The notes under the pieces: generated by a model
Databases searched by the model: none
Seen by the model: only the letters and a program-made list of their open reading frames with translations
Told to the model about the DNA's origin: nothing
Program-made: the position numbers and the translations under genes
Assembly: GCF_003290125.1 (NCBI RefSeq)
Contig: NZ_QMKH01000001.1
Span: 186,001 to 250,000, forward strand
Direction: 5' to 3'
Length of the DNA stretch: 64,000 bases
Source: Microvirga flavescens
GTDB taxonomy: Bacteria; Pseudomonadota; Alphaproteobacteria; Rhizobiales; Beijerinckiaceae
Shown here: positions 18,608 through 27,169 of the stretch, piece by piece
How positions within the stretch are numbered: the stretch's first letter is position 1
How the letters are laid out: each line of letters opens with the position of its first letter

Positions 18608-18669
18608 TATTCAGGCGGTTTAATAGGATCGCCTCCGCCTTGCCTCATTCTGCATTATCGTCACTCAAG

Positions 18670-19437
18670 ATGATTTTTCGCGCGCAGAGAACGGCAAACA
18701 CGAGCGCCCTGGAAGCCACGGAGGCTTTCGGCTGGGGGTGGAGCGCTCATGCCGAGCACACCCCGACCCGGAAATCCTGGCTTCTGCGCTGCTTCTTCGC
18801 CGGTTTTTGCCTCAGCTTGGCCGCCATCGTCTGCGGGTTCTTCGGCTTCATCGGCTTCGTCTATTCCCTCGACCGTTTCGAGGCTCCGCCCCAGACCCGG
18901 GCGAACGGGATCGTGGCCCTGACCGGCGGATCGCAGCGGATTGATGATGCCATCGACCTTCTCGCCAAGGGCTATGCCGACCGCCTGCTGATCTCGGGCG
19001 TGAACGAAAAAACCAGCCGCGAGCAGATCTCCCGCCTCAACCCCGGCCAGCGCCATCTGTTCGATTGCTGCGTGGACCTCGATTACCGCGCCCGCAACAC
19101 CATCGGCAACGCCATCGAAATCCGCCGCTGGACCGAGCGCAACCGGTTCTCCTCGCTGATCGTCGTCACCTCGAACTACCACATGCCGCGCGCGCTGGTG
19201 GAGCTCGATCACGCCTTTCCGAAGATCCAGAAAATTCCCTATTCGGTCGCGGCCTCCATCGACCCGCACGACTGGTGGCGCAGTCTTGGCGCCGTGCGCG
19301 TGCTGTTTTCCGAATACGTGAAGTTCGTCGCCGTCTGGGTTCGCACGCGCTTCGAGCAGGACCCCGAAACCTCCGCCGCCGCCAAGATCATGAGCGGCGG
19401 CGCGCCGATGATGATCGCCGATCCGGCGGAACGATAG
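18670..19437 (+). CDS. YdcF/SanA-type DUF218 membrane protein
   Basis: 255 residues from the ATG at 18670; a TTG at 18640 would add ten. A single N-terminal TM segment (CFFAGFCLSLAAIVCGFFGFIGFVYSL) is followed by a DUF218 domain facing the periplasm. Core motifs are GIVALTGGSQRIDDAIDLLAKG, LLISGVN, ARNTIGNA and LIVVTSNYHMPRA. SanA and YdcF relatives affect envelope permeability, and ElyC affects lipid-carrier use in cell wall synthesis. Its place after ftsEX suggests an envelope role, which is inference. Confidence 0.85.
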   Translation: MIFRAQRTANTSALEATEAFGWGWSAHAEHTPTRKSWLLRCFFAGFCLSLAAIVCGFFGFIGFVYSLDRFEAPPQTRANGIVALTGGSQRIDDAIDLLAKGYADRLLISGVNEKTSREQISRLNPGQRHLFDCCVDLDYRARNTIGNAIEIRRWTERNRFSSLIVVTSNYHMPRALVELDHAFPKIQKIPYSVAASIDPHDWWRSLGAVRVLFSEYVKFVAVWVRTRFEQDPETSAAAKIMSGGAPMMIADPAER

Positions 19438-19443
19438 GGCGTG

Positions 19444-19593
19444 GGAAACCGGTTTCCATTGTCCCGGATCATGCTTTGCCTTTGCCTCATGATCGTTCCG
19501 GGAAACCGGTTTCCACTTTCCCGGATCATGCTTTGCCTTTGCCGCATGACCATTCCGGAAAACCGGTTTCCACTTTCCCGGATCATGCTCTAG
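19444..19593. repeat. 57-bp tandem repeat with GGAAACCGGTTTCC palindromes
   Basis: Three copies with an exact period of 57 nt; AAACCGG starts at 19446, 19503 and 19560. Each begins with the palindrome GGAAACCGGTTTCC, then CACTTTCCCGGATCATGC, then TTTGCCTTTGCCTCATGAT-type sequence. The third copy stops after GGATCATGCTCTAG. The unit matches a repeat common in Hyphomicrobiales intergenic DNA (from memory). It fills the gap between the DUF218 gene and plsC. Confidence 0.9.
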
Positions 19594-19632
19594 AACAAGC
19601 GGCCTTCACGGGTTCGCCCCGCCCTTTTTCCG

Positions 19633-20406
19633 ATGATGTCCATGCTGTTCCTTCGCTCGCTCATCTTCAACGTCGCGTTCTATGCCAACACGGTCCTGTG
19701 GATGGTGTTGCTGATCCCGACGTTCTTCGTGCCGCGCCGTATCTTCATTCGCGGACCGCAGGGCTGGGCGCGCACCAGCCTATGGCTGTTCAAGGTCATC
19801 GTTGGAACGCGGGTAGACTATCGCGGCACGGAGAAGATCCCGCATGGGGGGCTCATCGTCGCGGCCAAGCATCAGTCCCTCTGGGAAACCTTCGCGCTCC
19901 TCACCCTCTTCGACGCGCCGATCTTCATTCTCAAGCGCGAATTGATGTGGATTCCGGTTTTCGGCTGGTACCTGTGGAAGGCAGGCTGCGTGCCGGTGAA
20001 CCGCAAGGGCGGTTCCGCCGCCCTCCACCAGATGACCGCCCGCGCCAAGAAATCGATTGCGCAAGGCCACCAGATCCTGATCTTCCCGGAAGGCACGCGC
20101 CGACCCGCGGGGGCGGAGCCCGCCTACAAGTACGGCGTCGCGCATCTCTACCACAGCCTGGGCGCACCCTGCCTGCCGGTGGCCCTGAACTCGGGCCTCT
20201 ACTGGCCACGCCGCAAGTTCATCCGCCGCCCGGGAACCGTGATCGTGGAGATCATGGACCCCATCGCGCACGGCCTGTCGCGCAACGACTTCTTCAATCT
20301 GGTGCAAGAGCGGATCGAGACCGCCTCCAACCGCCTGCTGGCGGAAGGCCGCCGCGACCTCGGCATCACCGATGCCACGGCGGAAGCCGGTCTCTCGCAG
20401 GTTTAA
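19633..20406 (+). CDS. plsC: 1-acyl-sn-glycerol-3-phosphate acyltransferase
   Basis: 257 residues. It makes phosphatidic acid from lysophosphatidic acid at the inner membrane. An N-terminal hydrophobic helix (NTVLWMVLLIPTFFVP) precedes the acyltransferase core: KHQSLWETFAL replaces the usual NHxxxxD with a His-x4-Glu form common in alphaproteobacterial members. PVNRKGG and the substrate motif FPEGTRRPAG follow, then PVALNSGLYW. The Asp-to-Glu form may be functional, since it recurs in relatives (from memory). It is the last gene of the ftsEX transcript, although the 57-bp repeat separates it. Its stop overlaps the convergent chaC stop. Confidence 0.88.
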   Translation: MMSMLFLRSLIFNVAFYANTVLWMVLLIPTFFVPRRIFIRGPQGWARTSLWLFKVIVGTRVDYRGTEKIPHGGLIVAAKHQSLWETFALLTLFDAPIFILKRELMWIPVFGWYLWKAGCVPVNRKGGSAALHQMTARAKKSIAQGHQILIFPEGTRRPAGAEPAYKYGVAHLYHSLGAPCLPVALNSGLYWPRRKFIRRPGTVIVEIMDPIAHGLSRNDFFNLVQERIETASNRLLAEGRRDLGITDATAEAGLSQV

Positions 20407-20942
20407 TCGGCCAGCGCGCGGATAAGGCGCTCCAGCAGCGGATCGGTCACCCCCATCGCGACGAGGTGTTCGTGGGTCGAGCGCACATATTCCGCGTTCG
20501 GGCCCGAGACACCGTGGCCCTGCTGCACGAGAGGCAGCACATCCTCCAGCGTCGGGCGGCGGGTATATTGCGGGTGGTTGCGGTCCACGATGTAGGCGAG
20601 CGCGGTGACGTTTCGCCCATCATCCAGCCGCACCGGCAGTTCCCGCTCGAGATAGACCGAGGTGACCTGCTCGCGCTCGCGAAGGTAATCCACCGTCGCC
20701 TCAGCCTCCCCGGCCACGACCCGAAAGGCGACCCCATGGCAGCGCCCGCCCCGGTCGAGCCCGAGCACCAGCCCCGGCTTCTCCGGCGTGCCGCGATGGA
20801 CATGGGAGAGGACGCACAGCGAGCGGTGATAGCCATGAAGATGCGCGTGACGGCGCTCCGCAAAGGGAAACCCCGGTCGCCACATCAGCGAGCCGTAGCC
20901 GAAAACCCATAAATCGCCGTTCTCGTCCACCATCTTTGCCAA
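20403..20942 (-). CDS. Gamma-glutamylcyclotransferase, ChaC-like
   Basis: 179 residues. ChaC enzymes cleave glutathione to 5-oxoproline and Cys-Gly in the cytoplasm. The substrate loop is clear in WVFGYGSLMWRPGFPF, followed by YHRSLCVLSHVHRGTPEKPGLVLGLDRGG and a probable catalytic Glu in YLREREQVTSVYLE. The HPQYTRRPTLED region and C-terminal helix are normal. It is convergent with plsC, and the two stop codons share 20403-20406. Confidence 0.88.
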   Translation of the reverse strand: MAKMVDENGDLWVFGYGSLMWRPGFPFAERRHAHLHGYHRSLCVLSHVHRGTPEKPGLVLGLDRGGRCHGVAFRVVAGEAEATVDYLREREQVTSVYLERELPVRLDDGRNVTALAYIVDRNHPQYTRRPTLEDVLPLVQQGHGVSGPNAEYVRSTHEHLVAMGVTDPLLERLIRALAD

Positions 20943-20999
20943 CGTCCCGCCCGAACCTTGCCCGTTTCGGGCGCTAGAGACCGAACCCGATCGGCTTCT

Positions 21000-21064
21000 A
21001 AAGCTCTGACTTCACATGATCTTTTCGGAAAGGCCGAATTTTTCTTTCCGCAATCATGCGCTAG
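21000..21064. repeat. Degenerate copy of the GATCATGC-type intergenic repeat
   Basis: The sequence resembles a diverged form of the unit at 19444-19593: CACATGATCTTTTCGGAAA, then a decayed palindrome (AGGCCGAATTTTTCTTTCC), then CAATCATGCGCTAG. It lies in the presumed promoter region of the DUF2125 gene, between divergent genes. Confidence 0.5.
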
Positions 21065-21099
21065 CAGCTACCAAGACGCCAGACAATGGAGACATGACG

Positions 21100-22173
21100 A
21101 TGGACAAGGCGGGCTTGAACGAGGGAGCAGGCTTGGACGAGACCGAAACCTTCGAGGTCACCCGAGGCAGCCGCTTCTGGCTCTATGCCCCCGTGACCCT
21201 TCTGGCGCTTGTCGCCATCGCCTGGAGCGCCGCGTGGTTCGTCATCAAGGGTCGCACCGTCGAGCGTCTCGATGCCTGGGTCGCCGCCGAAGCTAAGGGC
21301 GGACGGCAATGGGCCTGCCCCAACCGCACGGTTGCCGGTTTCCCGTTTCGGGTCGAAGTCGTCTGCGAGACCCTGTCCCTGAAGCAGGGGAATGTCAGCG
21401 CCTCCCTCGGGCGCGTCGAATCGGTCGCCCAAGTCTATCAGCCGCGCCTCGTCATCACCGAGATCGAAGGCCCGCTCACCCTGACAGATGGCGTCGTGAC
21501 GGTGAAAGGCACCTGGGACCTGATGCAGACCAGCGTTCACGCCGCGCCCGATGGCCTGCAGCGCGCCTCGCTCGTCGCGGAGGCTCCGAATTTTACCGTT
21601 ACCGGCCTTGCGCCCACAGAGATCGGCACGTCGAGCGCTCATTTCGAGGCGCACTTACGGCCCAACCCCTCACGCGCCGCCGAGGGCGCCTATGATGTCG
21701 CCATCAGCAGCCGTCAGGCCAAAATCCCGGCCCTCGACAACCTGATCGGCGGCGGTGAGCCGACCGACCTCCAGCTCGATGTGACGGCAACGAAGGCGCA
21801 GGGCTTTCGCGGCCGCCCGGCGGTCGAAGAGCTGGAACGCTGGCGCGCGGCGGACGGCAAGGTGGACGTGCTAATGCTCTCCCTCACCAAGGGCAACCGC
21901 AAGCTCGAGGGCAAGGGCGCGCTCTGGCTCGACGAATTGCACCGCCCGGCGGGACAGTTCGAGATCGCGGCGGCAGGGCTTGAGGGGCTTCTCGGCAACG
22001 CCACGGGCAACAAGGCGGCGGGGGCGCTCATCGGCGCGCTGCTCGGCCAGGGCCAGCGGTCGGCGAACGGCCAGCCGAAGCTCGTGCCAATGCCGCCCTT
22101 GCGGATCGACAACGGCAAATTGGCGATGGGGCCGTTCGTGGTTCCGGGCGTAAGGCTGATGCCGCTCTACTAA
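21100..22173 (+). CDS. DUF2125 domain-containing protein
   Basis: 357 residues from the ATG at 21100, chosen over the ATG at 21094 because GGAGA then sits at 7 nt. A TM anchor (FWLYAPVTLLALVAIAWSAAWFVI) near residue 40 is followed by the periplasmic DUF2125 domain. Visible features are WACPNRTVAGFPFRVEVVC with a conserved Cys pair, and long beta-rich stretches. FPFR-type motifs of this family recall large beta-strand envelope proteins. Function is unknown; it is an alphaproteobacterial family. It is divergent from chaC and convergent with tyrC (8 nt between stops). Confidence 0.85.
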   Translation: MDKAGLNEGAGLDETETFEVTRGSRFWLYAPVTLLALVAIAWSAAWFVIKGRTVERLDAWVAAEAKGGRQWACPNRTVAGFPFRVEVVCETLSLKQGNVSASLGRVESVAQVYQPRLVITEIEGPLTLTDGVVTVKGTWDLMQTSVHAAPDGLQRASLVAEAPNFTVTGLAPTEIGTSSAHFEAHLRPNPSRAAEGAYDVAISSRQAKIPALDNLIGGGEPTDLQLDVTATKAQGFRGRPAVEELERWRAADGKVDVLMLSLTKGNRKLEGKGALWLDELHRPAGQFEIAAAGLEGLLGNATGNKAAGALIGALLGQGQRSANGQPKLVPMPPLRIDNGKLAMGPFVVPGVRLMPLY

Positions 22174-22181
22174 CCTTAGCC

Positions 22182-23126
22182 TTACCCCTGACGACGGCGG
22201 CCGAAATCCGGCTCCGCCGCGTCCTGCCCTTCCGAAATGATGCCGCGACGGATGGCGCGGGTGCGGGTGAAGAGGTCGAACAACTTGTCGCCCTCTCCCC
22301 AGCGGATCGCGCGGGCAAGAAGCGCGATGTCCTCGTTGAGGCGCCCGAGCATTTCGAGCACCGCTTCCTTGTTGTGCAGGAAGACATCGCGCCACATGGT
22401 CGGGTCCGACGCGGCGATGCGCGTGAAGTCGCGGAAGCCGCCCGCCGAAAACTTGATGACTTCGGATTGCGTCACCGTCTCGAGATCCGCCGCCGTGCCG
22501 ACGATGTTGTAGGCGATGAGATGCGGCACATGGCTCGTGATCGCCAGCACCAAGTCGTGATGCTGCGCGCTCATCACCTCGACATTCGAGCCCATCGCCT
22601 CCCAGAAGGCGCGCACGCGCCCGGTGGCGGCTTCGTCCGTTTCCTCACGCGGCGTGAGAATGCACCAGCGATTGTGAAAGAGCGTCGAGAAGCCAGCATC
22701 GGGGCCGGAATGCTCCGTGCCTGCGACCGGGTGCGCTGGCACGAAATGCACGCCGTCGGGCAGATGCGGCTCGACCTGCGCCATCACCGAGGCTTTCACC
22801 GAGCCGACATCCGAGACGATGGCCCCCGCTTTCAGCCCGCCGCGCATGGCCCTCGCCACCACGCCGCACGCGCCGACAGGAACGCACAGGATGACGAGAT
22901 CCGCGTCTCTGACGCCGACGGCGGCATCCGCCGTCACCTCGTCGGCGATCTTCAGTTCGCGCACCCGCGCCAGCACGGCCTCATTGGCGTCAACGGCCAC
23001 GAGGTCACGCGCAAGATTGAGCTGGCGCGCGGCGCGAATGATCGAGGAGCCGATGAGCCCGAGGCCGATAATGGCGACGCGCTCGAACAGCGGTTCTTTC
23101 AGCGGCGGACCGAGACGCTCAGGCAT
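22182..23126 (-). CDS. tyrC: Prephenate/arogenate dehydrogenase
   Basis: 314 residues. It oxidatively decarboxylates prephenate or arogenate toward tyrosine in the cytoplasm. The nucleotide-binding motif is [18 protein letters not shown], with acceptor-strand acidic residue in AVDANE. Catalytic-region motifs [23 protein letters not shown] and the helical [11 protein letters not shown] segment are intact. Monofunctional (no mutase or ACT domain). The start codon overlaps the end of hisC by 8 nt, so hisC-tyrC are translationally coupled. The symbol tyrC follows usage in relatives; substrate preference cannot be read. Confidence 0.9.
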   Translation of the reverse strand: MPERLGPPLKEPLFERVAIIGLGLIGSSIIRAARQLNLARDLVAVDANEAVLARVRELKIADEVTADAAVGVRDADLVILCVPVGACGVVARAMRGGLKAGAIVSDVGSVKASVMAQVEPHLPDGVHFVPAHPVAGTEHSGPDAGFSTLFHNRWCILTPREETDEAATGRVRAFWEAMGSNVEVMSAQHHDLVLAITSHVPHLIAYNIVGTAADLETVTQSEVIKFSAGGFRDFTRIAASDPTMWRDVFLHNKEAVLEMLGRLNEDIALLARAIRWGEGDKLFDLFTRTRAIRRGIISEGQDAAEPDFGRRRQG

Positions 23127-24222
23127 GGGGCTTACCGCTCATGAATTCGCGCAAAGCCGAGACCACGAGGCGGTTCGCCTCCTCGTCGCCGACGGTCAGG
23201 CGCAGCGCGTCGGGCAGGCCGTAGGCGTCGATGCGGCGCAGGATCAGGCCACGACTCGTCAGGAACGCATCGGCATCCTTGGAGGTGCGGCCCGCTTCCT
23301 TCGGGAAGTGGATCAAAAGGAAGTTACCGACGCTCGGCGTCACTTTAAGCCCAAGCGCCTCGATCTCCTTCGTCAGCCACGCGAGCCACTGATCATTATG
23401 CGCAAGCGCCTTGGCGAGATGCGCGTCATCCTGAATCGCGGCGATGCCGGCGGCCATCGCGGGGCCGTTGATGTTGAACGGCCCACGGATGCGGTTGACC
23501 GCATCGATCACATGCGCCGGCGCCACCATCCAGCCGAGCCGCAGGTTGGCGAGGCCGTAGACCTTCGAGAAGGTGCGCGTCATCACCACGTTCTCGCTGG
23601 TAGCGACGAGTTCGAGGCCGGATTCGTAATCGTTCTTGCGGACATATTCCGCATAGGCCGCATCGAGCACGAGCAGCACATGCGGCGGTAATGCGGCCTG
23701 CAGGCGCTTCACCTCGTCGAAGGGAACGTAGGTGCCCGTCGGGTTGTTCGGATTGGCGAGGAAAACGATCTTGGTCTTCGGCGTCACCGCCGCAAGGATC
23801 GCATCCACATCGGTCTTGTAGTCCTTCTCCTTCGCCACGACCGGCGTGCCGCCGGCGGCAAGGATCGCGATGCGGTAGACGAGAAAGCCGTGTTCCGAGA
23901 AAATGCCTTCATCGCCCTGGCCCACATAGGCGTTGGTGATGAGCGAGAGAAGTTCATCCGAGCCCGCGCCGCACAGGATGCGGTTGGGATCGAGCCCGAA
24001 CTTCCCGGCAATCGCCTCGCGCAGCCTGGCGACCGACCCGTCCGGATAAAGCTCGAAATGGTTCGCCGCCTTCACCGCCTCGATAGCCTTCGGCGAAGGG
24101 CCGAGCGGCGTCTCGTTGGAGGAGAGCTTGTGAATCTTCACGACGCCGGTGGCGGCGCTCTTGCCGGGCACATAGGCTTCGATCTGCATCACGCCGGGAC
24201 GCGGCTGGGGACGAACGGACAT
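23119..24222 (-). CDS. hisC: Histidinol-phosphate/aromatic aminotransferase
   Basis: 367 residues, PLP fold type I. The PLP lysine is in [15 protein letters not shown], with NPNNPTG and [11 protein letters not shown] upstream and the N-terminal [11 protein letters not shown]. It transaminates histidinol phosphate. In this context, between chorismate mutase and TyrC, it may also serve tyrosine and phenylalanine transamination, as seen for HisH/HisC-type enzymes in other bacteria. A ribosome site AGGAAG precedes the ATG. The gap to the upstream mutase gene is 50 nt. Confidence 0.92.
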   Translation of the reverse strand: MSVRPQPRPGVMQIEAYVPGKSAATGVVKIHKLSSNETPLGPSPKAIEAVKAANHFELYPDGSVARLREAIAGKFGLDPNRILCGAGSDELLSLITNAYVGQGDEGIFSEHGFLVYRIAILAAGGTPVVAKEKDYKTDVDAILAAVTPKTKIVFLANPNNPTGTYVPFDEVKRLQAALPPHVLLVLDAAYAEYVRKNDYESGLELVATSENVVMTRTFSKVYGLANLRLGWMVAPAHVIDAVNRIRGPFNINGPAMAAGIAAIQDDAHLAKALAHNDQWLAWLTKEIEALGLKVTPSVGNFLLIHFPKEAGRTSKDADAFLTSRGLILRRIDAYGLPDALRLTVGDEEANRLVVSALREFMSGKPHA

Positions 24223-24272
24223 GGGTCTTCCTGAAAGAATTCGACGGGAAAGGCTCTAGCGCAGGTTTTTCT

Positions 24273-25106
24273 CTATTTCACGTGGAAACGTTCCGCGTGG
24301 CTTCCGACTTCGGTGAGGTCGGTGAGGCTGGCACCGCTCTTGGTGAGCGCACCATGAAGATCGCCCTGCGCCACACGGCCATGCATGGCAATGAGGGCCG
24401 AGAGCCCCTCCGCGTCGGCGGCGCTGGCGACGACCTCACCGCCAAGCTCGGCCAGGACGGCATTCACGCCCTTATGCCATCGCTCGAACTGGGCGGCATA
24501 GAGCACAACGTCGCGGACGGCGGCATCGGCCAGCGGCTTGGAGATGACGAAGACCGGCGTTCCGGCGGGATGGTCCGGGCGCTCGATGAAGGGCAGACGG
24601 GCGATGATCTTGGGCCGCTCCTCTACTGCGAGCGTCCGCCACCAGGCCCCGCTCGAGGCGCCCTGATCGATACGGAAGATGCCGAGATCCCCGCGCCCGC
24701 CGGCCACCGCCTCGATCACCGCCCCCGCGCTCGGGTGGCTCACATAAGGAACCGTGAAGCCGAAATGGAAACGGGCTGAATCGCGCATCGGCGCATCGCC
24801 CCCGGAAATGTCCGCATGCACCGTGTAGGGCGCCTGGACATAGGTGAAGGTGGCGATGATGACGCGCCAGATGCTCTCCACCGTATCGAGGGGCAGAAGC
24901 CCCTCATGACGCTCGGCGAGCGCGCGCATCATCGAGGCCTCGCGCCCGGGCCGGAAGGCGGAGCCGGATTCGGAGGTCTTCTTCACCTTGATGAGGCGAT
25001 CGATGATGGTGCCCCGCTCCATCAGAAGCCGGTGCATCGTCTCGTCGATCCGGTCGATCTCCTGGCGCAGTTCAACGAGAGAGGGGGCGGGCTGTTGAGC
25101 GGTCAT
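24273..25106 (-). CDS. Chorismate mutase with prephenate-dehydratase-like tail
   Basis: 277 residues from the ATG at 25106 (MTAQQPAPSLVELRQ), chosen because AGGA lies 8 nt upstream. The first ~95 residues are an AroQ-class all-helical chorismate mutase: LVELRQEIDRIDETMHRLLMERG, KVKK, FRPGREASMMRAL, then WRVIIATFT. The remaining ~180 residues resemble a prephenate dehydratase/ACT arrangement (AVIEAVAGGRGDLGIFRID, a C-terminal GSHAERF). The usual TRF-type dehydratase catalytic motif is not obvious, so this half may be regulatory. It is first in the operon with hisC and tyrC and divergent from metX. Confidence 0.85.
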   Translation of the reverse strand: MTAQQPAPSLVELRQEIDRIDETMHRLLMERGTIIDRLIKVKKTSESGSAFRPGREASMMRALAERHEGLLPLDTVESIWRVIIATFTYVQAPYTVHADISGGDAPMRDSARFHFGFTVPYVSHPSAGAVIEAVAGGRGDLGIFRIDQGASSGAWWRTLAVEERPKIIARLPFIERPDHPAGTPVFVISKPLADAAVRDVVLYAAQFERWHKGVNAVLAELGGEVVASAADAEGLSALIAMHGRVAQGDLHGALTKSGASLTDLTEVGSHAERFHVK

Positions 25107-25269
25107 AAGCATGATCCTGAAAAGGCCGCCCTTCTTTCGCAGCCTCGCGCCTCCCTGCCAAGGGGGAGTGTGCGGGCGGCAGGATTGCGCCCATTCTCGT
25201 TGACGCCCGCCCCGCCGCGAATTACCGGTGTTCGGAAGGACGAACGATTTCGGTATTCTTTCGGTATTC

Positions 25270-26439
25270 ATGGCCCATCCAACCGTTCCCGCCGAACCCC
25301 GCAGCCAGGTCGACGATCCGTCGAGCCTTGTGGCGCGTTTCGGGGCGGACGAGCCCTTGATGATGGATGCGGGTGTCGCCATCGCGCCCTGGCAGATCGC
25401 CTATCAGACCTATGGCACTCTCAACGCGGACAAGAGCAACGCCGTCCTCGTCTGCCATGCGCTCACCGGCGACCAGCATGTGGCCAATGTCAGCCCCGTG
25501 ACGGGCAAGCCCGGCTGGTGGTCGACGATGGTCGGACCGGGCCGCCCGGTCGATACGGACCGGTTCTTCGTGATCTGCGCCAACGTGATCGGCGGCTGCA
25601 TGGGCACCACGGGGCCCGCCTCCATCAACCCGGCGACGGGCGAGCCCTATGCCCTCGATTTCCCGGTGGTGACGATCCACGACATGGTGCGGGCGCAGGC
25701 CGCGCTCATCGACCGGCTCGGCATCGAGAGCCTGTTCTGCGTGGTCGGCGGCTCGATGGGCGGCATGCAGGTGCTGCAATGGGCCGCAAGCTACCCGGAG
25801 CGGGTTTTCGCAGCGTTGCCGATTGCCACCGCCGCGCGCCATTCGGCGCAGAACATCGCCTTTCACGAGGTCGGCCGTCAGGCGATCATGGCCGATCCCG
25901 ATTGGCGCGGCGGTCGCTACCTTGCCGAGGACACGCGCCCCACGAAGGGCCTCGCGGTGGCGCGCATGGGCGCGCATATCACCTACCTGTCCGAGATGGC
26001 CCTGCACCGGAAGTTCGGGCGCAACTTCCAGGACCGCAGCGCGCCGACCTTCTCCTTCGATGCGGATTTCCAGATCGAGAGCTACCTGCGCTATCAGGGT
26101 CTCTCCTTCGTCGAACGCTTCGACGCCAATTCGTATCTCTATGTGACGCGGGCGATGGATTACTTCGACCTCGCCGCAGAGCATGGCGGTTCGCTCGCCA
26201 ATGCGTTTCGCGGCAAGGCGACACGGTTCTGCGTGATCTCCTTCACGTCCGACTGGCTGTTCCCGACTTCCGATTCCCGCGCCATCGTGCATGCGCTGAA
26301 TGCGGCGGCGGCCTCCGTCGGCTTCGTGGAGATCGAGAGCGACAAGGGGCACGACGCCTTCCTGCTCGACGAGCCGGAAATGTTTTCCGCCGCCCGCGGC
26401 TTCATCGACGCGGCGGCGCGCGTGCGGGGGCTCGCATGA
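25270..26439 (+). CDS. metX: Homoserine O-acetyltransferase
   Basis: 389 residues from the ATG at 25270; a GTG at 25228 would add 14. Neither has a clear ribosome site. It acetylates homoserine for methionine synthesis and belongs to the alpha/beta hydrolase fold. Motifs include [24 protein letters not shown], the nucleophile elbow [15 protein letters not shown], the acid in [11 protein letters not shown] and the catalytic His in [13 protein letters not shown] tandem TTTCGGTATTC repeat lies immediately before the ATG. It overlaps metW by 4 nt (ATGA). I see no SAM-II riboswitch upstream. Confidence 0.93.
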   Translation: MAHPTVPAEPRSQVDDPSSLVARFGADEPLMMDAGVAIAPWQIAYQTYGTLNADKSNAVLVCHALTGDQHVANVSPVTGKPGWWSTMVGPGRPVDTDRFFVICANVIGGCMGTTGPASINPATGEPYALDFPVVTIHDMVRAQAALIDRLGIESLFCVVGGSMGGMQVLQWAASYPERVFAALPIATAARHSAQNIAFHEVGRQAIMADPDWRGGRYLAEDTRPTKGLAVARMGAHITYLSEMALHRKFGRNFQDRSAPTFSFDADFQIESYLRYQGLSFVERFDANSYLYVTRAMDYFDLAAEHGGSLANAFRGKATRFCVISFTSDWLFPTSDSRAIVHALNAAAASVGFVEIESDKGHDAFLLDEPEMFSAARGFIDAAARVRGLA

Positions 26440-27053
26440 CGGAGCAGACCACGACACGCCTCGACTTCCTCCTCGTCGCCGACATGGTGGCGAGGGGTTC
26501 GCGCGTTCTCGATATCGGCTCGGGCGACGGTTCGCTCCTCGAACTCCTGCGCGAGCGCCGCGACGTGGACGGGCGCGGCATCGAACTCTCCCGCGAGGGC
26601 GTTAGCGAATGCCTCGCCAAGGGGCTCGCTGTCATTCAGGGCGATGCCGACACGGACCTTGCGGATTATCCAGACGACGCTTTCGACTACGTCATCCTGT
26701 CACAGACCATCCAGGCGACACGCCAGCCGAAGGTGGTGCTGGAGCACCTGTTGCGCATCGGGCGGCGGGCCATCGTCTCGTTCCCGAATTTCGGCCATTG
26801 GCGCGTGCGCCTCGACCTCGCCTTTCGCGGACGTATGCCGGTGACGGAGAACATGCCGTTCTCCTGGTACGACACACCGAACATCCACTTCTGCACCATT
26901 CGCGACTTCGTGGCTTTGTGCGACGAAGTCGGCGCGCAGATGGAAAAGGCCGTCGCCCTCGACGCCGGCGGCCACCCGATCCGCGTCGCCCTGCCCTGGT
27001 GGGTGTGGAACCTCTTCGGCGCACAGGGCGTGTTTCTGCTGAAGCGGAGCTGA
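26436..27053 (+). CDS. metW: Methionine biosynthesis protein MetW
   Basis: 205 residues. MetW has a class I methyltransferase fold: [51 protein letters not shown]. The family signature [37 protein letters not shown] is intact over its full length. It is partner of MetX and thought to stimulate homoserine acetylation; no methyl-acceptor is established. Its start overlaps the metX stop, so the pair is coupled. Confidence 0.93.
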   Translation: MTEQTTTRLDFLLVADMVARGSRVLDIGSGDGSLLELLRERRDVDGRGIELSREGVSECLAKGLAVIQGDADTDLADYPDDAFDYVILSQTIQATRQPKVVLEHLLRIGRRAIVSFPNFGHWRVRLDLAFRGRMPVTENMPFSWYDTPNIHFCTIRDFVALCDEVGAQMEKAVALDAGGHPIRVALPWWVWNLFGAQGVFLLKRS

Positions 27054-27058
27054 TTGGC

Positions 27059-27156
27059 GTCATCCCGGACACCAAAGGCGATCCGGGATCGCGTGACGAG
27101 AATGGCGGCATCGACTGCTGACGATCCCGGGCTCCGCTACGCGGCCCCGGGATGAC
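27059..27156. repeat. Long intergenic palindrome after metW
   Basis: Outer arms GTCATCCCGG (27059-27068) and CCGGGATGAC (27147-27156) are perfect. Inner GATCCGGGATC and GATCCCGGG strengthen the pairing. The middle holds GACGAGAATGGC. This matches the class of CATCCCGGG-type extragenic palindromes common in the order (from memory). It may also end transcription between the convergent metW and xerD genes. Confidence 0.75.
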
Positions 27157-27169
27157 GGGCCTCTCTCAC

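Noticed and set aside
19444-19593. Short CRISPR array
   Set aside because: The whole 57-nt unit repeats with no variable spacers, so it is a tandem repeat.
25107-25269. SAM-II riboswitch before metX
   Set aside because: Alphaproteobacterial metX/metA genes often carry one, so I looked for its pseudoknot core, but the leader lacks the A-rich conserved segments.
24816-26435. Upstream part of a long plus-strand frame ending in metW
   Set aside because: It runs antisense to chorismate mutase and out of frame through metX. Only the portion from the ATG at 26436 (MetW) has family motifs.
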